Shown in pieces: positions 53,986 through 64,000 of a DNA stretch of 64,000 nt. This DNA is from Anniella stebbinsi. Taxonomy: Eukaryota; Chordata; Lepidosauria; Squamata; Anniellidae. The DNA lies in NCBI GenBank assembly GCA_029215795.1, contig JARDYH010000001.1, forward strand, positions 352,308,154 to 352,372,153, in the 5' to 3' direction. A model generated the notes under the pieces. The model ran no database searches, was not told where the DNA came from, and worked only from the letters and a program-made list of their open reading frames with translations. Position 1 is the stretch's first letter, and each line of letters begins with the position of its first letter. Made by a program: the position numbers and the translations under genes.

Positions 53986-56934
53986 GAAAACTACAGGAAG
54001 GCTGATGCACATGAATGTCTCTGGGCTCTCAAAATGTGCTATATGAATCTGGTATACTAATAGCAAACTTTGCTGTTGAGTGCCTGAAAGGTTAGCTTAA
54101 AACAGAGCCAGTGGAGAAGGCAAGAAAGATATCAGTCCATTTGGGGGAATCCCAAGGTTGCAGAAATACAGACTTTTTTTAAAATAAAGATGCAAGTCCT
54201 CTGAAAAACAGTGTCACCCAAACCAAACAAGACTATGTACGCTCAGTAGCCATGAAAGGTCTCATAATTGGGGATGAGAAATGGAAAGAAGCAAAGGCAG
54301 AAGTGAAGCGACCTGCTTAGGGGATATGGCTAGCTGAAGTCTTTTCCACAGTATAGCATTTTCTTACAGGTCCCACGTGTAATATTCTTAAAATGGACTC
54401 TGCTGAAAATACAGTTGTTATCAGTGGCAGCCCAATGGATGTTGATCAAAGATGATATGAACTCCTCTGAACTTCAGGAAGTGATCGTGTAGGGCCTCTT
54501 CAGTTTCTCGGAGAGGTTTATATCATTTCGAGGCAGATTTTTTTTAGTTCTTCTTAACACACACACACTTCATGAGAAAAAGATCCTAGGTGCTTCAGAC
54601 AAAGGTCCTGGAAAATAAAGCTCACGATGAAGAAACCTGAAAAAAAAGCCCATCTGTCACATACAGATGTCACATATTGTACTGAGATGAGACACTTTGC
54701 AGGGTATATGTCTTCCCTTTAAACTGGAGGGAGGAGTTTTCTGTAATTGAGAACAGATGGGGAAAGGAGAGAGAGAAAGCACCCAAATCCTCTGTCCTAT
54801 TTTTGGTGGGGAGCACCCAATCACATTTTGGAGTCTCAAAGATGTTATTTTTACTTGCAAGCCTATGGTTCATATACTGTGGTTTGCTGCATTGCCCGAC
54901 AGCAATGAAAACCCTATTTGACTAATTTCAGTGGGGGGGGGGGGACACTGTGAGTTGGCCAGGTGAGGACTTGATGAGCAGGAATCAACTCCAAAATAAT
55001 CCATTTCTTTATTTTGCAGAATGATCAATATTTTATTTGTTTGTTTGTTTATAACTACCTTCTTCCACCTCTTTGGAGGACTGAGGAGAGTAGAAGAAAT
55101 GCAAGCCAAGGGAAAAGTCATTGGTAAAACAAGTAGGGAGATCTCAACCTAGTCCCTCCCCAGTGGACGTTTGTCCTCATTGTGCAAAACCACAAAAACC
55201 ACCCTATAATTGAGCAGAGCCTGTGAGAGAGATTTCATAACACCTGTGCTTCAATTTTTTTATTTTCATTTTTTTTTCACAGAATTCTGCATAAGCACTA
55301 AATTGGCTTCCGGCCCTAACGCGGTCACAGAGACCTCTTCCTTAGGAACGTTGAGGCAATGACAGAGATACATACCACAACGAAGCTGTATAGGGCTCAA
55401 GAACCGCACTTGGGCACACACACACAAACACATACACCTATTCCCTTCCCTTGCTGGAATAGCCATTTGTGTTAATGTTTCAAACGCAAAAGAAGAGAAA
55501 CTGGTTGAGGTAGAATGGGTGCAGGGGATAGAGGAGGAAGAGCACAAGGCAAATACTAAAATGGCCACCACAAGCTCGTGAATATGAAAGCTTTGACTGC
55601 AGTTTGTGCTCATGTTCACATTTGGGAGGTGCGAATGAGGTAAATTCTGGTCATAACCAAACTGAAGCCAATTTCTCATACATCCCTATTTCTGACAGGC
55701 TCCTGTTTAATAGTCCCATGTACAACACAGTCTTCTCCCTAATGGAACTAGCTGTACTTCTTGAATTTGACTAGTGCAAGTGGGCGAGAATTTCATTTCA
55801 GTGTGTTTTTTATAAGAATTTACAAAATTTGCTAATTTCTTCATATTCAGGAGGGAAAGAACGGGAGGTTTAAAAATATTCAAATGCAGGAGAAAGCAAA
55901 TCTGGCAGATGCATCCCCCTATGAGGAAAGGTTATAACCTTTGGGGTTTTTTTGCTTAGAAAAAAAGGAGTGTGTGATGGAGATACCCTATTCTGTCACA
56001 AATGGTTTCATCAGGGAGCTCGCAAAAGAAACATGATCACACACAGATTCTTTAAGGAGGCCATGGTGAGGTGAGCAAACAAGCTTTCACCTTGGCTACA
56101 ACTGTACCAGCCATTTGTCTGCAAGAGTGGACAAGGTACTTCAGGGTATTTTGAGAAATAATCTACAAGAACCAAGTAAGAACAGAGGTCAAAATTGTCA
56201 GTTGCTACCTACAACCAGGGCAGGCCCAAGATTTCATATGAAATAGTGGGCATTCTGGGATTGCTGGGCTGCAGCTCCCAACATGGCACACAATTTTCAA
56301 CCCACTGGTCAATGTGGGCATGCATAGTAGATCAGTTCTTAACTTGACATGTGTGTGCCTTTTACCTCTGAGTGCCTTCAAACAGAAAATGAAGCAATTC
56401 TGACTTATCTGATCATGCATCCTGTGGGATCAAGGCCATGCAGAGGGGGGGGCAGTGGGGCCAGTTGGCCTGGGGGCCACAATTTTGAGGGGGCACTCCA
56501 ACGAGGAGGTCCCCCTAGCTTACGCTACTGCTTCCGTAGCATAAGCAGCCCATCAAGAAGCGAGGAGCCCGCCTTGCAGAAACAGTGCAGAAGCTGTTTG
56601 TCGTGAATACCATGGTCAGACTATAAGCTCCAGAGGGCCATGCCGCATGCGGGGTGGTGATATATGTTCCTTGAGGTGTTGTAGAACAGGTTTAATATGA
56701 AGGTATTATGTAGAACTGACATGTTGGTGGGCACGCTCCCTTGGGGCAGCCATGTTGTCCTTTTTTTAAATGGGGGGGGCACACACTTCTCATCTGGCCT
56801 GGGCATATTATCAGCTCTACATGGCCCTGTGTGGGATGGTTATTTTTGGTCCAATCTTCTATAAATCATCTTTCATTCTGATTTGGCCTCAGACTGATCA
56901 ACAGATTCTGAGGTTTGATTTAATTCATCCCTTC
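53986..56934. other. Long non-coding stretch
   Basis: Nearly 3 kb with few identifiable repeats. 55560-55690 ends in TTTCTCATACATCCCTA, a right terminus of the TAGGGATGTATGAG hAT-like type, with no left mate found. The minus-strand frame 55266-55679 lies over it and is not a gene. A G-run is near 54934. The rest is unremarkable. Confidence 0.45.
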
Positions 56935-57440
56935 CTGCATGGCCAACCCAGAAGATGATATGCTTTAGCGGCCTGTAGTTTTCTTGTCAGTCTTTGCGTG
57001 TTGTTGTAATTGCTGTAACAATTGATCAGTGAGTGTCTCCATGTATACCAAACTATGCATCACCTTCTTCTCCTTGATGGGATCAAGTGGAAAAGGAGGG
57101 CTATAACTCTGGAAAATGTTTCTATCATGATGCACATGTCCTTGCTCTTGGTAGAAACAATCCAGATGTCATACATCTGGAGTTATGGTAGCATCCTCTA
57201 TAGGCATGCTGAAACTTTTCCAATGAGCTAGGCAAAAATTGTTTCTAGGGGCTTACGAATGGACTAGACTAGCACCTGCATGCCAAATACATGCTGGTGG
57301 AACTTGGTCATAGTGAAGACAATGGCCAGAAGGCAACTCCTTTCAATCGGCACATAATTTGGCTCAGTTTGCATCAGTGCCCTTGAATCACACAAAAGAG
57401 GTTGCTCCTGCTGAAGGAGATATGCTCCCAGACCATCTTT
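56935..57440 (-). pseudogene. Ty3/Gypsy-type retrotransposon fragment, RNase H region
   Basis: Minus strand reads DGLGAYLLQQEQPLLCDSRA, then a YVPIERSCLLAIVF block and TKFHQHVFG (57440-57270). These are the landmark residues of the RNase H domain that follows reverse transcriptase in Ty3/Gypsy pol (DxGLGAxLxQ, SRAL, EKELLAIVF, KFHxYxxG). Further downstream on the same strand, RMLP and SKDMCIMIETFSR fit the linker before integrase (RMLLRLQ, KGKDMxIADTLSR). Stops and a frame shift are present, so it is dead. Its upstream side is cut by the CR1-like LINE at 57448. No LTR was identified. Confidence 0.8.
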
Positions 57441-57447
57441 GATCACA

Positions 57448-57690
57448 TGGGAACATAAGAAAAGCCGTGGTAGATCAGACCAAGGGTCCATCTAGTCCAG
57501 CATTCTGTTCACACAGTGGCCAACCAGATGCCCACAGGAAACCCACAAGCAGAACGTGATTGCCACAGCACCCTCTGGAACATATGCCCCAGGAACTGGT
57601 GTACATTGGCTTGCTGCCTTTGATACTGGAGCTAGCATATAGCCATCAGGACTAGTAGCCATTGATAGCCTTCTCCTCCATATCTTCTCC
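57448..57690 (-). mobile_element. CR1-like LINE 3' fragment interrupting the Gypsy remnant
   Basis: GGAACATAAGAAAAGCC tail, then GATCAGACCAAGGGTCCATC and 'AGTCCAGCATTCTGTTCAC', to 'GGACTAGTAGCCATTG' and 'CTTCTCCTCC'. Its left end sits directly at the RNase H motif. Confidence 0.9.
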
Positions 57691-57786
57691 ATCTCTGTCT
57701 GGCCACACTGGCTGGGAAGGACAGGTCACGAGGTTGGGGAAGGCTGTGTTAAGCTATAGCAACCTCTGTGTTGGGCTGTAGCAACC

Positions 57787-57863
57787 TCTGCAAGCATACA
57801 GCATCCTTTGTGACAGTGTTCTGGGCACGAACTCTCTCACAAACAATGCTGTATGCTTGCAGA
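57787..57863. repeat. 17-bp perfect inverted repeat, 43-nt loop
   Basis: TCTGCAAGCATACAGCA (57787-57803) and TGCTGTATGCTTGCAGA (57847-57863) are exact complements. An imperfect direct repeat (CTATAGCAACCTCTG / CTGTAGCAACCTCTG) lies just upstream. Confidence 0.95.
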
Positions 57864-58330
57864 GCAGGAGAAGTATTCAGGCTTTCAACCTGATTAAGAC
57901 CGGAGCATTTTATCCCTGCTCTAGCCAGCGATATTAACAACTGCTGACACCCAAGGATAACCTGACCACAGAGAGCTTTGCTAGACTTGCAAGTGGTAGC
58001 CTCTCTATACGTCTCTTACACTTGACTGAACTTTGTCATACCTCTTCCAAACAGGAAATGGTTTGTTCTCACAGTTGCTGCCCTCGCACAACACAGGGCG
58101 TTTCTCTTATCGCTTTGCTCAACAGCACCATTTGCAACGAAGACAGGGTGTGGGGGGAAGGCACCGTGTCACCTCGACATAGTGTATCAAACTGAAAATG
58201 AAGTATTTTTTCTTAAAAAAAACTTTTTTCTCCCCCTTCCTGTACACCATTGATTGAATTTTGATATAAAAAGGGTGTGGAGACTCCCCCCATGGTATAA
58301 AGAGACCACCCCATTTTACGAATAGAGAAC
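57864..58330. other. Non-coding stretch, nothing recognised
   Basis: No signature of a gene or repeat. Confidence 0.45.
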
Positions 58331-58596
58331 GTAAGAACATAAGAAAAGCCATGCTGGTTCCTACCAAGGGTCCATCTAGTCCAGCACTCTGTTCACACAG
58401 TGACCAAACAGCGACCACAAGCAGGACACAGTGCAACAGCACCCTCCCACCCATGTTCCCCAGCAATTAGTGTATACAGGCTTACTGCCTCTGATACAGG
58501 AAGTGGCATTTAGACATCAGGACTAGTAGCCATTAATAGCCTTCTCCTCCACGAATTTATCCAACCCCCTTTTCAAGCTATCCAAATTGGGCTCAC
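58331..58596 (-). mobile_element. CR1-like LINE 3' fragment
   Basis: AAGAACATAAGAAAAGCCAT, 'CCATCTAGTCCAGCACTC', 'CCCATGTTCCCCAGCAATTA', 'CAGGACTAGTAGCC' and 'AACCCCCTTTTCAAGC' follow the family to its middle. Confidence 0.9.
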
Positions 58597-58678
58597 ATCA
58601 TATGTCAGAACCAATTCAAGTGGATATCAAAAATATCACACGAACCACTGGAAAGCAGGGGAAATGTATGGGAATCGT

Positions 58679-58849
58679 CAGTGGGGGCTGGTGAGTCCAA
58701 TGTCAGCAGGGTTGTGCATCAGTTCTGGGTTTCAGTCAGAACCAGTCAGGACTTTTTTTTTGTACCTTGGATTGCTCCCTGAGATTTCTGACTGGTTCTG
58801 ACTGAAACCTGAGCGAATCCCCTGACATCAAAGCCACCAGTCTCCACTG
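58679..58849. mobile_element. Small palindromic hAT-like MITE (CAGTG type), copy 3
   Basis: CAGTGGGGGCTGGTG and CACCAGTCTCCACTG bound 171 bp. The flanking 8-mers GGAATCGT and GGAATCAC match at six positions. Inner arms GTTTCAGTCAGAACCAGTCA and TGACTGGTTCTGACTGAAAC are exact complements. Confidence 0.93.
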
Positions 58850-58971
58850 GGAATCACCGGCTTTATTGTAAAAGGAGAATTGCCTGGTGACTTTCATTAA
58901 TGTCTTCATGGTCTTGGCCCAAATCTGCCCAGATTTCCTCCTTCAAAAACAGTTTAATGAGGTTTCATGCA

Positions 58972-59085
58972 TAGGAAGCTTCTTTATATCAGGTCAGAGT
59001 CTTTGTCCATCTAGACCAGCAGTGTCTACGGTGACTGGCAGCCGTTCTTCAGTGTCTCAGACAGGTCCTTCTCATCACCTCCGAC
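58972..59085 (-). mobile_element. tRNA-SINE 3' part, antisense
   Basis: 'GCATAGGAAGCTTCTTTATA', 'CAGGTCAGAGTC' and 'GACTGGCAGCCGTTC' match the reversed body of 2265-2490. Confidence 0.7.
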
Positions 59086-59194
59086 CTGACCCTTTTCTAA
59101 ATGCAATTTAAAAGGCTTTGTGACTCCAGATGCATTTTGCTTGTACTGGTTATCTGGATCCATTTCATTTGGGGTGTCAGATGAGGTATGGGAC

Positions 59195-59332
59195 AAAGGC
59201 AGGACTTACACCACTGCTTTAAAATGGCTTCTAGCAGTAGTGACAACTGTTCGGGCCCAAGACACATGCCATATACAATTTTCAAACCGTTTTCAAAGTG
59301 TCATCTCCTGCTTACTGGAGATCTAGCCTGAG
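59195..59332. mobile_element. Palindromic element (15533 family), right half
   Basis: 'ACACATGCCATATACAATTT', 'TCAAACCGTTTTCAAAGTG' and 'CTGCTTACTGGAGATCTAG' parallel 15820-15890. The left arm is missing. Confidence 0.65.
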
Positions 59333-59343
59333 ACTGCTTTGGT

Positions 59344-59663
59344 TAGGCTGACCAGATAAAATCCAGATCAGGGCTCATGTAACTTTAACAGTGGTAGAGA
59401 AAAGGGAATTTCAGCCAGTGTCATTTGTATGCAATTAGTACCTGGTGAAATTCCCTCTTCATCACTACAGTTAAAGTTGCAGGCGCTATACTAGAGTGAC
59501 CATATACAAATGAAGGCAGGGCCCCTGCAACTTTAACAGTTCTGATGAAGAGGGAATTTCACCAGGAACTACTTGCATACAAATGACACTGGCTGAAATC
59601 CCCTTTTCTCTACAACTGTTAAAGTTACATGAGCCCTGACCTGGATTTTATCTGGTCACCCTA
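59344..59663. mobile_element. Hairpin MITE, full length, perfect 8-bp duplication
   Basis: Termini TAGGCTGACCAGATAAAATC and GATTTTATCTGGTCACCCTA, flanked by GCTTTGGT on both sides (59336-59343, 59664-59671). 320 bp, spacer orientation as in 37758. Confidence 0.97.
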
Positions 59664-60899
59664 GCTTTGGTGGATGACCTATGCCAGGAACTGGAGCAGG
59701 GAGTGTGACCCTACTAGTTCTCTGGGTCCTCTTGGTGGATTTCAATGCCATGGTTAGGGATGGACAGACTCACCCATGCCTGGCTCCACTGGGTGCCCCC
59801 AACCCGCCCCCACCACCTGCCTCCACTCACAGTGCCACGTGAGCTTCATTGTGACCTGGGGAGCACCTGACAAAAAGAATCACATATAGCATTGGGATCA
59901 ACTAAAGATGAGGCAGTTAAAAAAGTGAATAGGACAATCATACAATTAGAAGACCTCGTCAGGCTGAAAATATGGCATCAGTAGAAAACAGGAGAATGGT
60001 AATTTGAGATTCCAGTATTCCATCTGCTCATACCAGAAGGATAAAAAGAAAGAGGTAGGGATTATGTGAACTAAAAGGCCAAGCAAAGGTTCATCTTACT
60101 TGTATTAAAACATCTGTGATTCAAACGTGATTTAATAGTTTACTGGATAACAATTATAATACATTTCTATATTCATTTCTTTCTCCCTTTCCGTAATATT
60201 AAATACATATTCTACTTTATGTCAGACAGCTTAAGAGGGCAAAACAACAGTGCCGTCTGCATTACCGTTACATTTTATTTTCCAAATACGGTCACAATTA
60301 AAATAAGAAGGAACAAAAGACAGAAAAATGCACACATGGCTAATAACTTTAGTCAAACACTAATATTTTACCCTTTCCCTGAAAAGGTCAAGCATTAACT
60401 AATGTTCAAGGAATATGCACATGATAAAAAAAAATCAATTTATGGTGGGGGGAGAGTTCTTTCTGCTAAAACTGGTGTAATTAAAAACATTAATTTAACT
60501 TTCAATATGACTAAAGAGGGTTGCTCCGGGTGTCTACAGGTCCATCTGGAATGATGAAAAGAAATGTGGTGGTTCTTTTCCATCTCCTCCTGGGCATCAA
60601 GACTACCAGTAAGGGATGAGCTTGATGGCTTGCATGGAGTTGCACCTTCATACCTTTCCTACAAACATTATCTTGAAAGGCATCATGCTAGAGCACACAA
60701 TTACTAGAACAGGCACCTCTGTTCATGTGATGGAGGACCGTGCAGGTTAGCTTCCCTCCCCTGGTTTATGTGCACACTTTGTGCAAATGTATCCCACCCA
60801 TGTTCAGAGGGAGAACAATGACATGGTTTACATGTGCATTCAGCTGCAATGCATGTTATGGTGTAAGCATGAGTGGAGTGCTGACACATGGGCCTTCAC
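59664..60899. other. Repeat-poor stretch
   Basis: Bases 60080-60420 are AT-rich, debris-free and might be constrained. No exon, RNA gene or repeat end seen. Confidence 0.4.
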
Positions 60900-60976
60900 G
60901 AATTCCTGCATTGAGCAGAGGGTTGGACTCGTGGCCTTATTGGCCCCTTCCAACTTTACCATTCTATGATTCTATG
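60900..60976 (+). mobile_element. CR1 LINE 3' tail
   Basis: 'TGAGCAGAGGGTTGGACTCG', TGGCCTTATTGGCCCC and 'CCAACTTTACCATTC', then the octamer tail ATTCTATGATTCTATG, are diagnostic of CR1 elements of birds and reptiles. Only the last ~80 bases are present. Confidence 0.88.
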
Positions 60977-61524
60977 CTCCTCAGTTATATGTGCAGGAGG
61001 CCCATCAGGTTAAACATATGTGAACCAGCCCTTAATAAATGGCTTTTGATCACAGCTGACTTGAACCAGTCTCCCAGGTGTAAATTAAAGGCTGATGACA
61101 TAAGAGACACTCATTTGCACCTGGCCCTTGGATGATCAGTGTCCAGGTTCTAGTAAAAAGGTTACATTAAATCTCATAAGGTTGATGTCTGCCCATGCCT
61201 GATTCCTAACCATATACTTTTTTATTGTTACAACAATGCTTTTAGGATGAGATATAGTGGGTAGTCCATGATCATCCAGTGAACTTGGATTTGAGTCTGG
61301 GTCATATTTGGATTTGAATCTGGATCTCCCCAAAGTCAAAAACTCTGCCCATCATACCACGCCATGGTAGATAATGGCTTGGATCCTAATATAAATTGAC
61401 ATACTAAGTTCATGGAAGGAAAGATGTTCAAACTTCCCCCCCCCCCCCAATCCCTAAAATGCTATTCTAGATTATTGGAGAACAGAAACATTCTCCAAGA
61501 AGGGTGTCTTACAGAAGGGGAAGT
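60977..61524. other. Non-coding stretch, nothing recognised
   Basis: Contains a C-run near 61436-61448. No feature supported. Confidence 0.45.
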
Positions 61525-61880
61525 CAGCAGAATCTGACTTTGCCAAAGTTCTCCAAATTCTGCCTTAAAGCTCGTTCCGACTTAAGCCCATATCAGATTG
61601 CGAGCTTTGCTTTTTTTTCACATGAAAAATTTTGTGCATCAATCGCACACATTTTTGAAATGTGTGCATTCTTCTCCCATTGATTAAAGTGTATTTGTGT
61701 GCATTTCTCAAAAGTACATGTTTTATGTGTATTTTTCAAACATACACGATTCTTCTTTATTTTTCCATCTGAAAAAGACATTGGAAGCCCAGACATGTAT
61801 GGATATCTGAGCCTGGGTTCAATCGGAAGTGCAAACTGGGTAAATCCTGTTCAAAAAGGAACTGAAAAAAAAATCTCATA
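61525..61880 (-). mobile_element. hAT-like element, 'tttcagttcattttt' family, antisense
   Basis: 'GACTTTGCCAAAGTTCTCC', 'GCTTTTTTTTCACATG', 'ATTCTTCTCCCATTGATT' and 'GCATTTCTCAAAAGTAC' are the reversed landmarks of 43747-44185, ending near CTCATATATACC. Confidence 0.65.
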
Positions 61881-63019
61881 TATACCAATTTATAATGTGT
61901 TTTGTTTGCTGGGCTATCTAAATGATTTGGGGCTCTTCCCCCCTCTGCAGCCCCCTCCCCAAGGCCTCCAAATTTCTGGTGAGTTTTAATTGGGGCCACA
62001 GGCAGCTGCTGCAGGAAGGAAAGCAGTAAGCTACATTCCTTCCCTGGACTTCCTTAAGTTCACTTATTCTTGGGGTGCAAGCTGATACATTTATATCCAA
62101 ATATAAATATACTTCCCATAGAGATACCTTTGCACTCAGTGGCAGCCCTTTCCGTTTAAGCATGTTCTTTCACCCAGAAATAATTTGCTGTCTGACGCAT
62201 TCCTGTAGATTGAGCTGTAATTTTTCAATTTCTCTAATAGCCAACATGGTCTGTTTACTGACTGCACAAAGAAAATGGGGAGTTGTGCTCCTGTGAAAAC
62301 TGGGATTTGGCTAGTTTTATTGGTACTCACCGACAACGGCTGCAAACTGTTCAGCAAAAGTCAGGGGATGTGAAATTGGGAAAACAAAAAAAAAGTGGGA
62401 AAATGCCTCCCATATGCCCCTCAGATCCACAACCTGCTGCCGAGACCCACATAGCTCCGAGAGGCATGCAGAAGCATTTAATAGAAATGTTGCTGGCATT
62501 AATTACTATAAGAAAAGCAACGTGCGTGCTTTAGACTCAAAGAATCAGCCCCGCTCTAACAGCTGAGAACATCCAAAGAACTCTCCATACATTTATTTCC
62601 CTGCTAATGTGTCAGAAGCAATTTCCAGCATGTGTGGAAGTGCAGATAAATACATTAGTGCTTGTGAGAGTGTTATTATTTTAAAGAATCAGTCACTGAT
62701 TTAACAATTTAAGATCATAGCTCTCTTTAAACGATATGCACTCTCAGTTCATGACCATTTGAAACTCGGGTTGCCATTAAATATCACCTAAAGTGAATTT
62801 GAATGGATACACTTGGCTATATCACCTCCCGTTTCGGTGATGGTAACATGCTCTGTGTGGGACTGCCCTTGATAAGTGCTCAGAAAGTACACCTAGTACA
62901 ACACGAAGTGGCTAGACTTTTGTCAGGAGCAGACTTTGTAGAACATATTTGACTGGTCTTGGGACAACTTCACAGGGTTCCAGTTTGTTCTGTAGACAAT
63001 TCAAGGTGAGGCTTTTGAC
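61881..63019. other. Repeat-poor stretch, possible conserved non-coding DNA
   Basis: Over 1.1 kb without transposon ends. Bases 62470-62860 are AT-rich, debris-free and keep a few CpGs. Whether they are constrained needs an alignment. Confidence 0.35.
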
Positions 63020-63250
63020 TAGGGCTGTGCTTCGCCTTGCTTCCAAAGCCCGAATCTGAGCCAAAGCAGCCCAATTCAGCCTGCATTGGCCTGAATCTGC
63101 TTCGGGAACAGATTGGGCTGCCTCAGCCCGAAGCAGCTGAACCTCTTCAGGCTGATTCAGCTCAATGGTCAGCCACTGCCCCCCACCCGTTCATCCACCA
63201 GTGGGACTTACCTGAAGCCTCCATGCTTGCCTGCGAGGCACCTGGCCTCC
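63020..63250 (+). mobile_element. hAT-type element, left part only
   Basis: Begins TAGGGCTGTGCTTCGCC, like the elements at 18504 and 32484, and continues GC-rich with AGCAGCCCAATTCAGCC and GGACTTACCTGAAGCC. No right terminus in the next kilobase. Confidence 0.6.
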
Positions 63251-63689
63251 TCTTTTGGCTGCTGTAGATTTATTGTTCTGAATTACAGTAGCTGGAAATG
63301 GCCTACAAATTCCTAAACACTTTGGAGCCAGGATAATTTTTTACTTTATTAATATATAAAACTGCTACAACTAGTTAAATAAACACATACTCACATAGAC
63401 AAATGTTATTGTTGCCAGACATTCCAAGAGAGAGTCAGAGTCTCAAAGCAAGGAAAGTGCGTGGTGATTTTTTAAAAAAAGTTTTACAGCCCAGATCTTA
63501 TAGAACTGAGTACATCTATTCATGCGGCACCATGAGTCATGGAGCAGATTGAAATCCATCACCTTCTCAATCAATAAAGTTAATGAATGGTGACCACCTT
63601 CTTCCAGATGAACCTACCCATAATTTATGGCCATCACCAGAGGCCTTCTAATATGTCCTACTACCAAGGAAGGCTAGTATGGCAAGTAC

Positions 63690-63790
63690 TCTAGACAGGC
63701 CCTCCCCTGATTGTGGAACTATCTCCTGAAGGATGTGAGTTTTGCCTTTGACAGGCAGCAAAAACCGTTCTTTCCTATCGTGCTTTTACT
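63690..63790 (+). mobile_element. L2-like ORF2 C-terminal scrap
   Basis: The frame from 63711 reads LWNYLLKDVSFAFDRQQKPF, close to the L2 block LWNSLPxDVRxAxSLxxFKxxLKTxLF. About 30 codons are recognisable. Confidence 0.55.
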
Positions 63791-63885
63791 GTTGAATAAT
63801 TTTTGGGAACTCTTCAGTGGTAATGCTGCTTGCAAATTTTATTTTTGTTTCATTTTTTGCTGCTGTGCCACTTGGTTTTGTGTGA

Positions 63886-63891
<6 letters not shown>

Positions 63892-63924
<33 letters not shown>
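63892..63924. repeat. (GA)n microsatellite
   Basis: About 16 GA units. Confidence 0.97.
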
Positions 63925-63925
<1 letters not shown>

Positions 63926-63926
<1 letters not shown>

Positions 63927-64000
63927 CCTCATCTACACCAAGCAGGATATTGCACTATGAAAGTGGTATGAAAGTGGTATATAGAAGGCAGGAGCCACAC
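63926..64000. mobile_element. Palindromic element (15533-like), left end, cut by the window
   Basis: 'CCTCATCTACACCAAGCAGG' then ATATTGCACTATGAAAGTGG and 'TATATAGAAGGCAGGAGCC' resemble the left arm of the 15533-15890 family. It continues beyond the window. Confidence 0.5.

Noticed and set aside
55266..55679. A 137-codon minus-strand open frame with a CVC-rich run
   Set aside because: It overlaps a CA-rich patch and the right end of a hAT-like element; low-complexity translation and no motif.
1..64000. A bacterial-style operon, defence system or prophage
   Set aside because: There are no long coding frames, ribosome binding sites or gene clusters. All structure is that of a vertebrate intergenic or intronic region.

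Overview
This window looks like nuclear DNA from a non-avian sauropsid, most likely a squamate reptile. That call rests on the repeat content: several L2-type LINE fragments with trinucleotide tails, a CR1-type tail ending in the ATTCTATG microsatellite, many copies of a LINE fragment with a GTTCTTAT tail, tRNA-derived SINEs, ancient MIR-like SINEs and abundant palindromic DNA transposons. I recognise no host protein-coding gene. All open frames are short, and those with recognisable similarity belong to retroelements. The species cannot be named from the sequence alone.

Layout. 0-8 kb: SINE and LINE fragments, a PIF/Harbinger-like palindrome, and an L2 LINE whose reverse transcriptase motif is degraded. 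8-15 kb: quiet sequence, then an AT-rich inverted repeat, two and a half copies of a 320-bp hairpin MITE, and an antisense L2 reverse transcriptase fragment. 15.5-18.1 kb: a palindromic element, then a nearly repeat-free stretch that looks like conserved non-coding DNA with a CTCF-like site. 18.1-19.9 kb: a Harbinger-like element beside a GC-rich 1357-bp hAT-type element with perfect 8-bp target duplications and an array of splice-donor consensus sequences. 20-24 kb: LINE and SINE tails and another hairpin. 24-25.2 kb: a second quiet stretch with two strong RFX (X-box) motifs 57 bp apart and a possible 18-nt microexon. 27-46 kb: the densest part, with several L2 tails and nested transposons, including hairpin MITEs inside an L2 and inside a 1308-bp hAT-type element. 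46-54 kb: GC-rich element debris, a 33/34-bp minisatellite, a 500-bp long-TIR element and a Harbinger-like element inside a SINE. 54-64 kb: quiet stretches, a decayed Ty3/Gypsy RNase H fragment, more hairpins, and a CR1 tail.

No operon or pathway logic applies. What organises the window is transposon stratigraphy. Full-length non-autonomous elements with 8-bp duplications (hAT-like) and 3-bp duplications (PIF/Harbinger-like) can be ordered by nesting. Between them lie repeat-poor islands that may be regulatory. The most notable observations are the high density of one composite palindromic hAT-like MITE family (seven full-size and two half copies, four with perfect duplications), the splice-donor array in the 1357-bp element, and the RFX site pair with the nearby microexon candidate. 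All family names are given by motif and structure, not by a database search.
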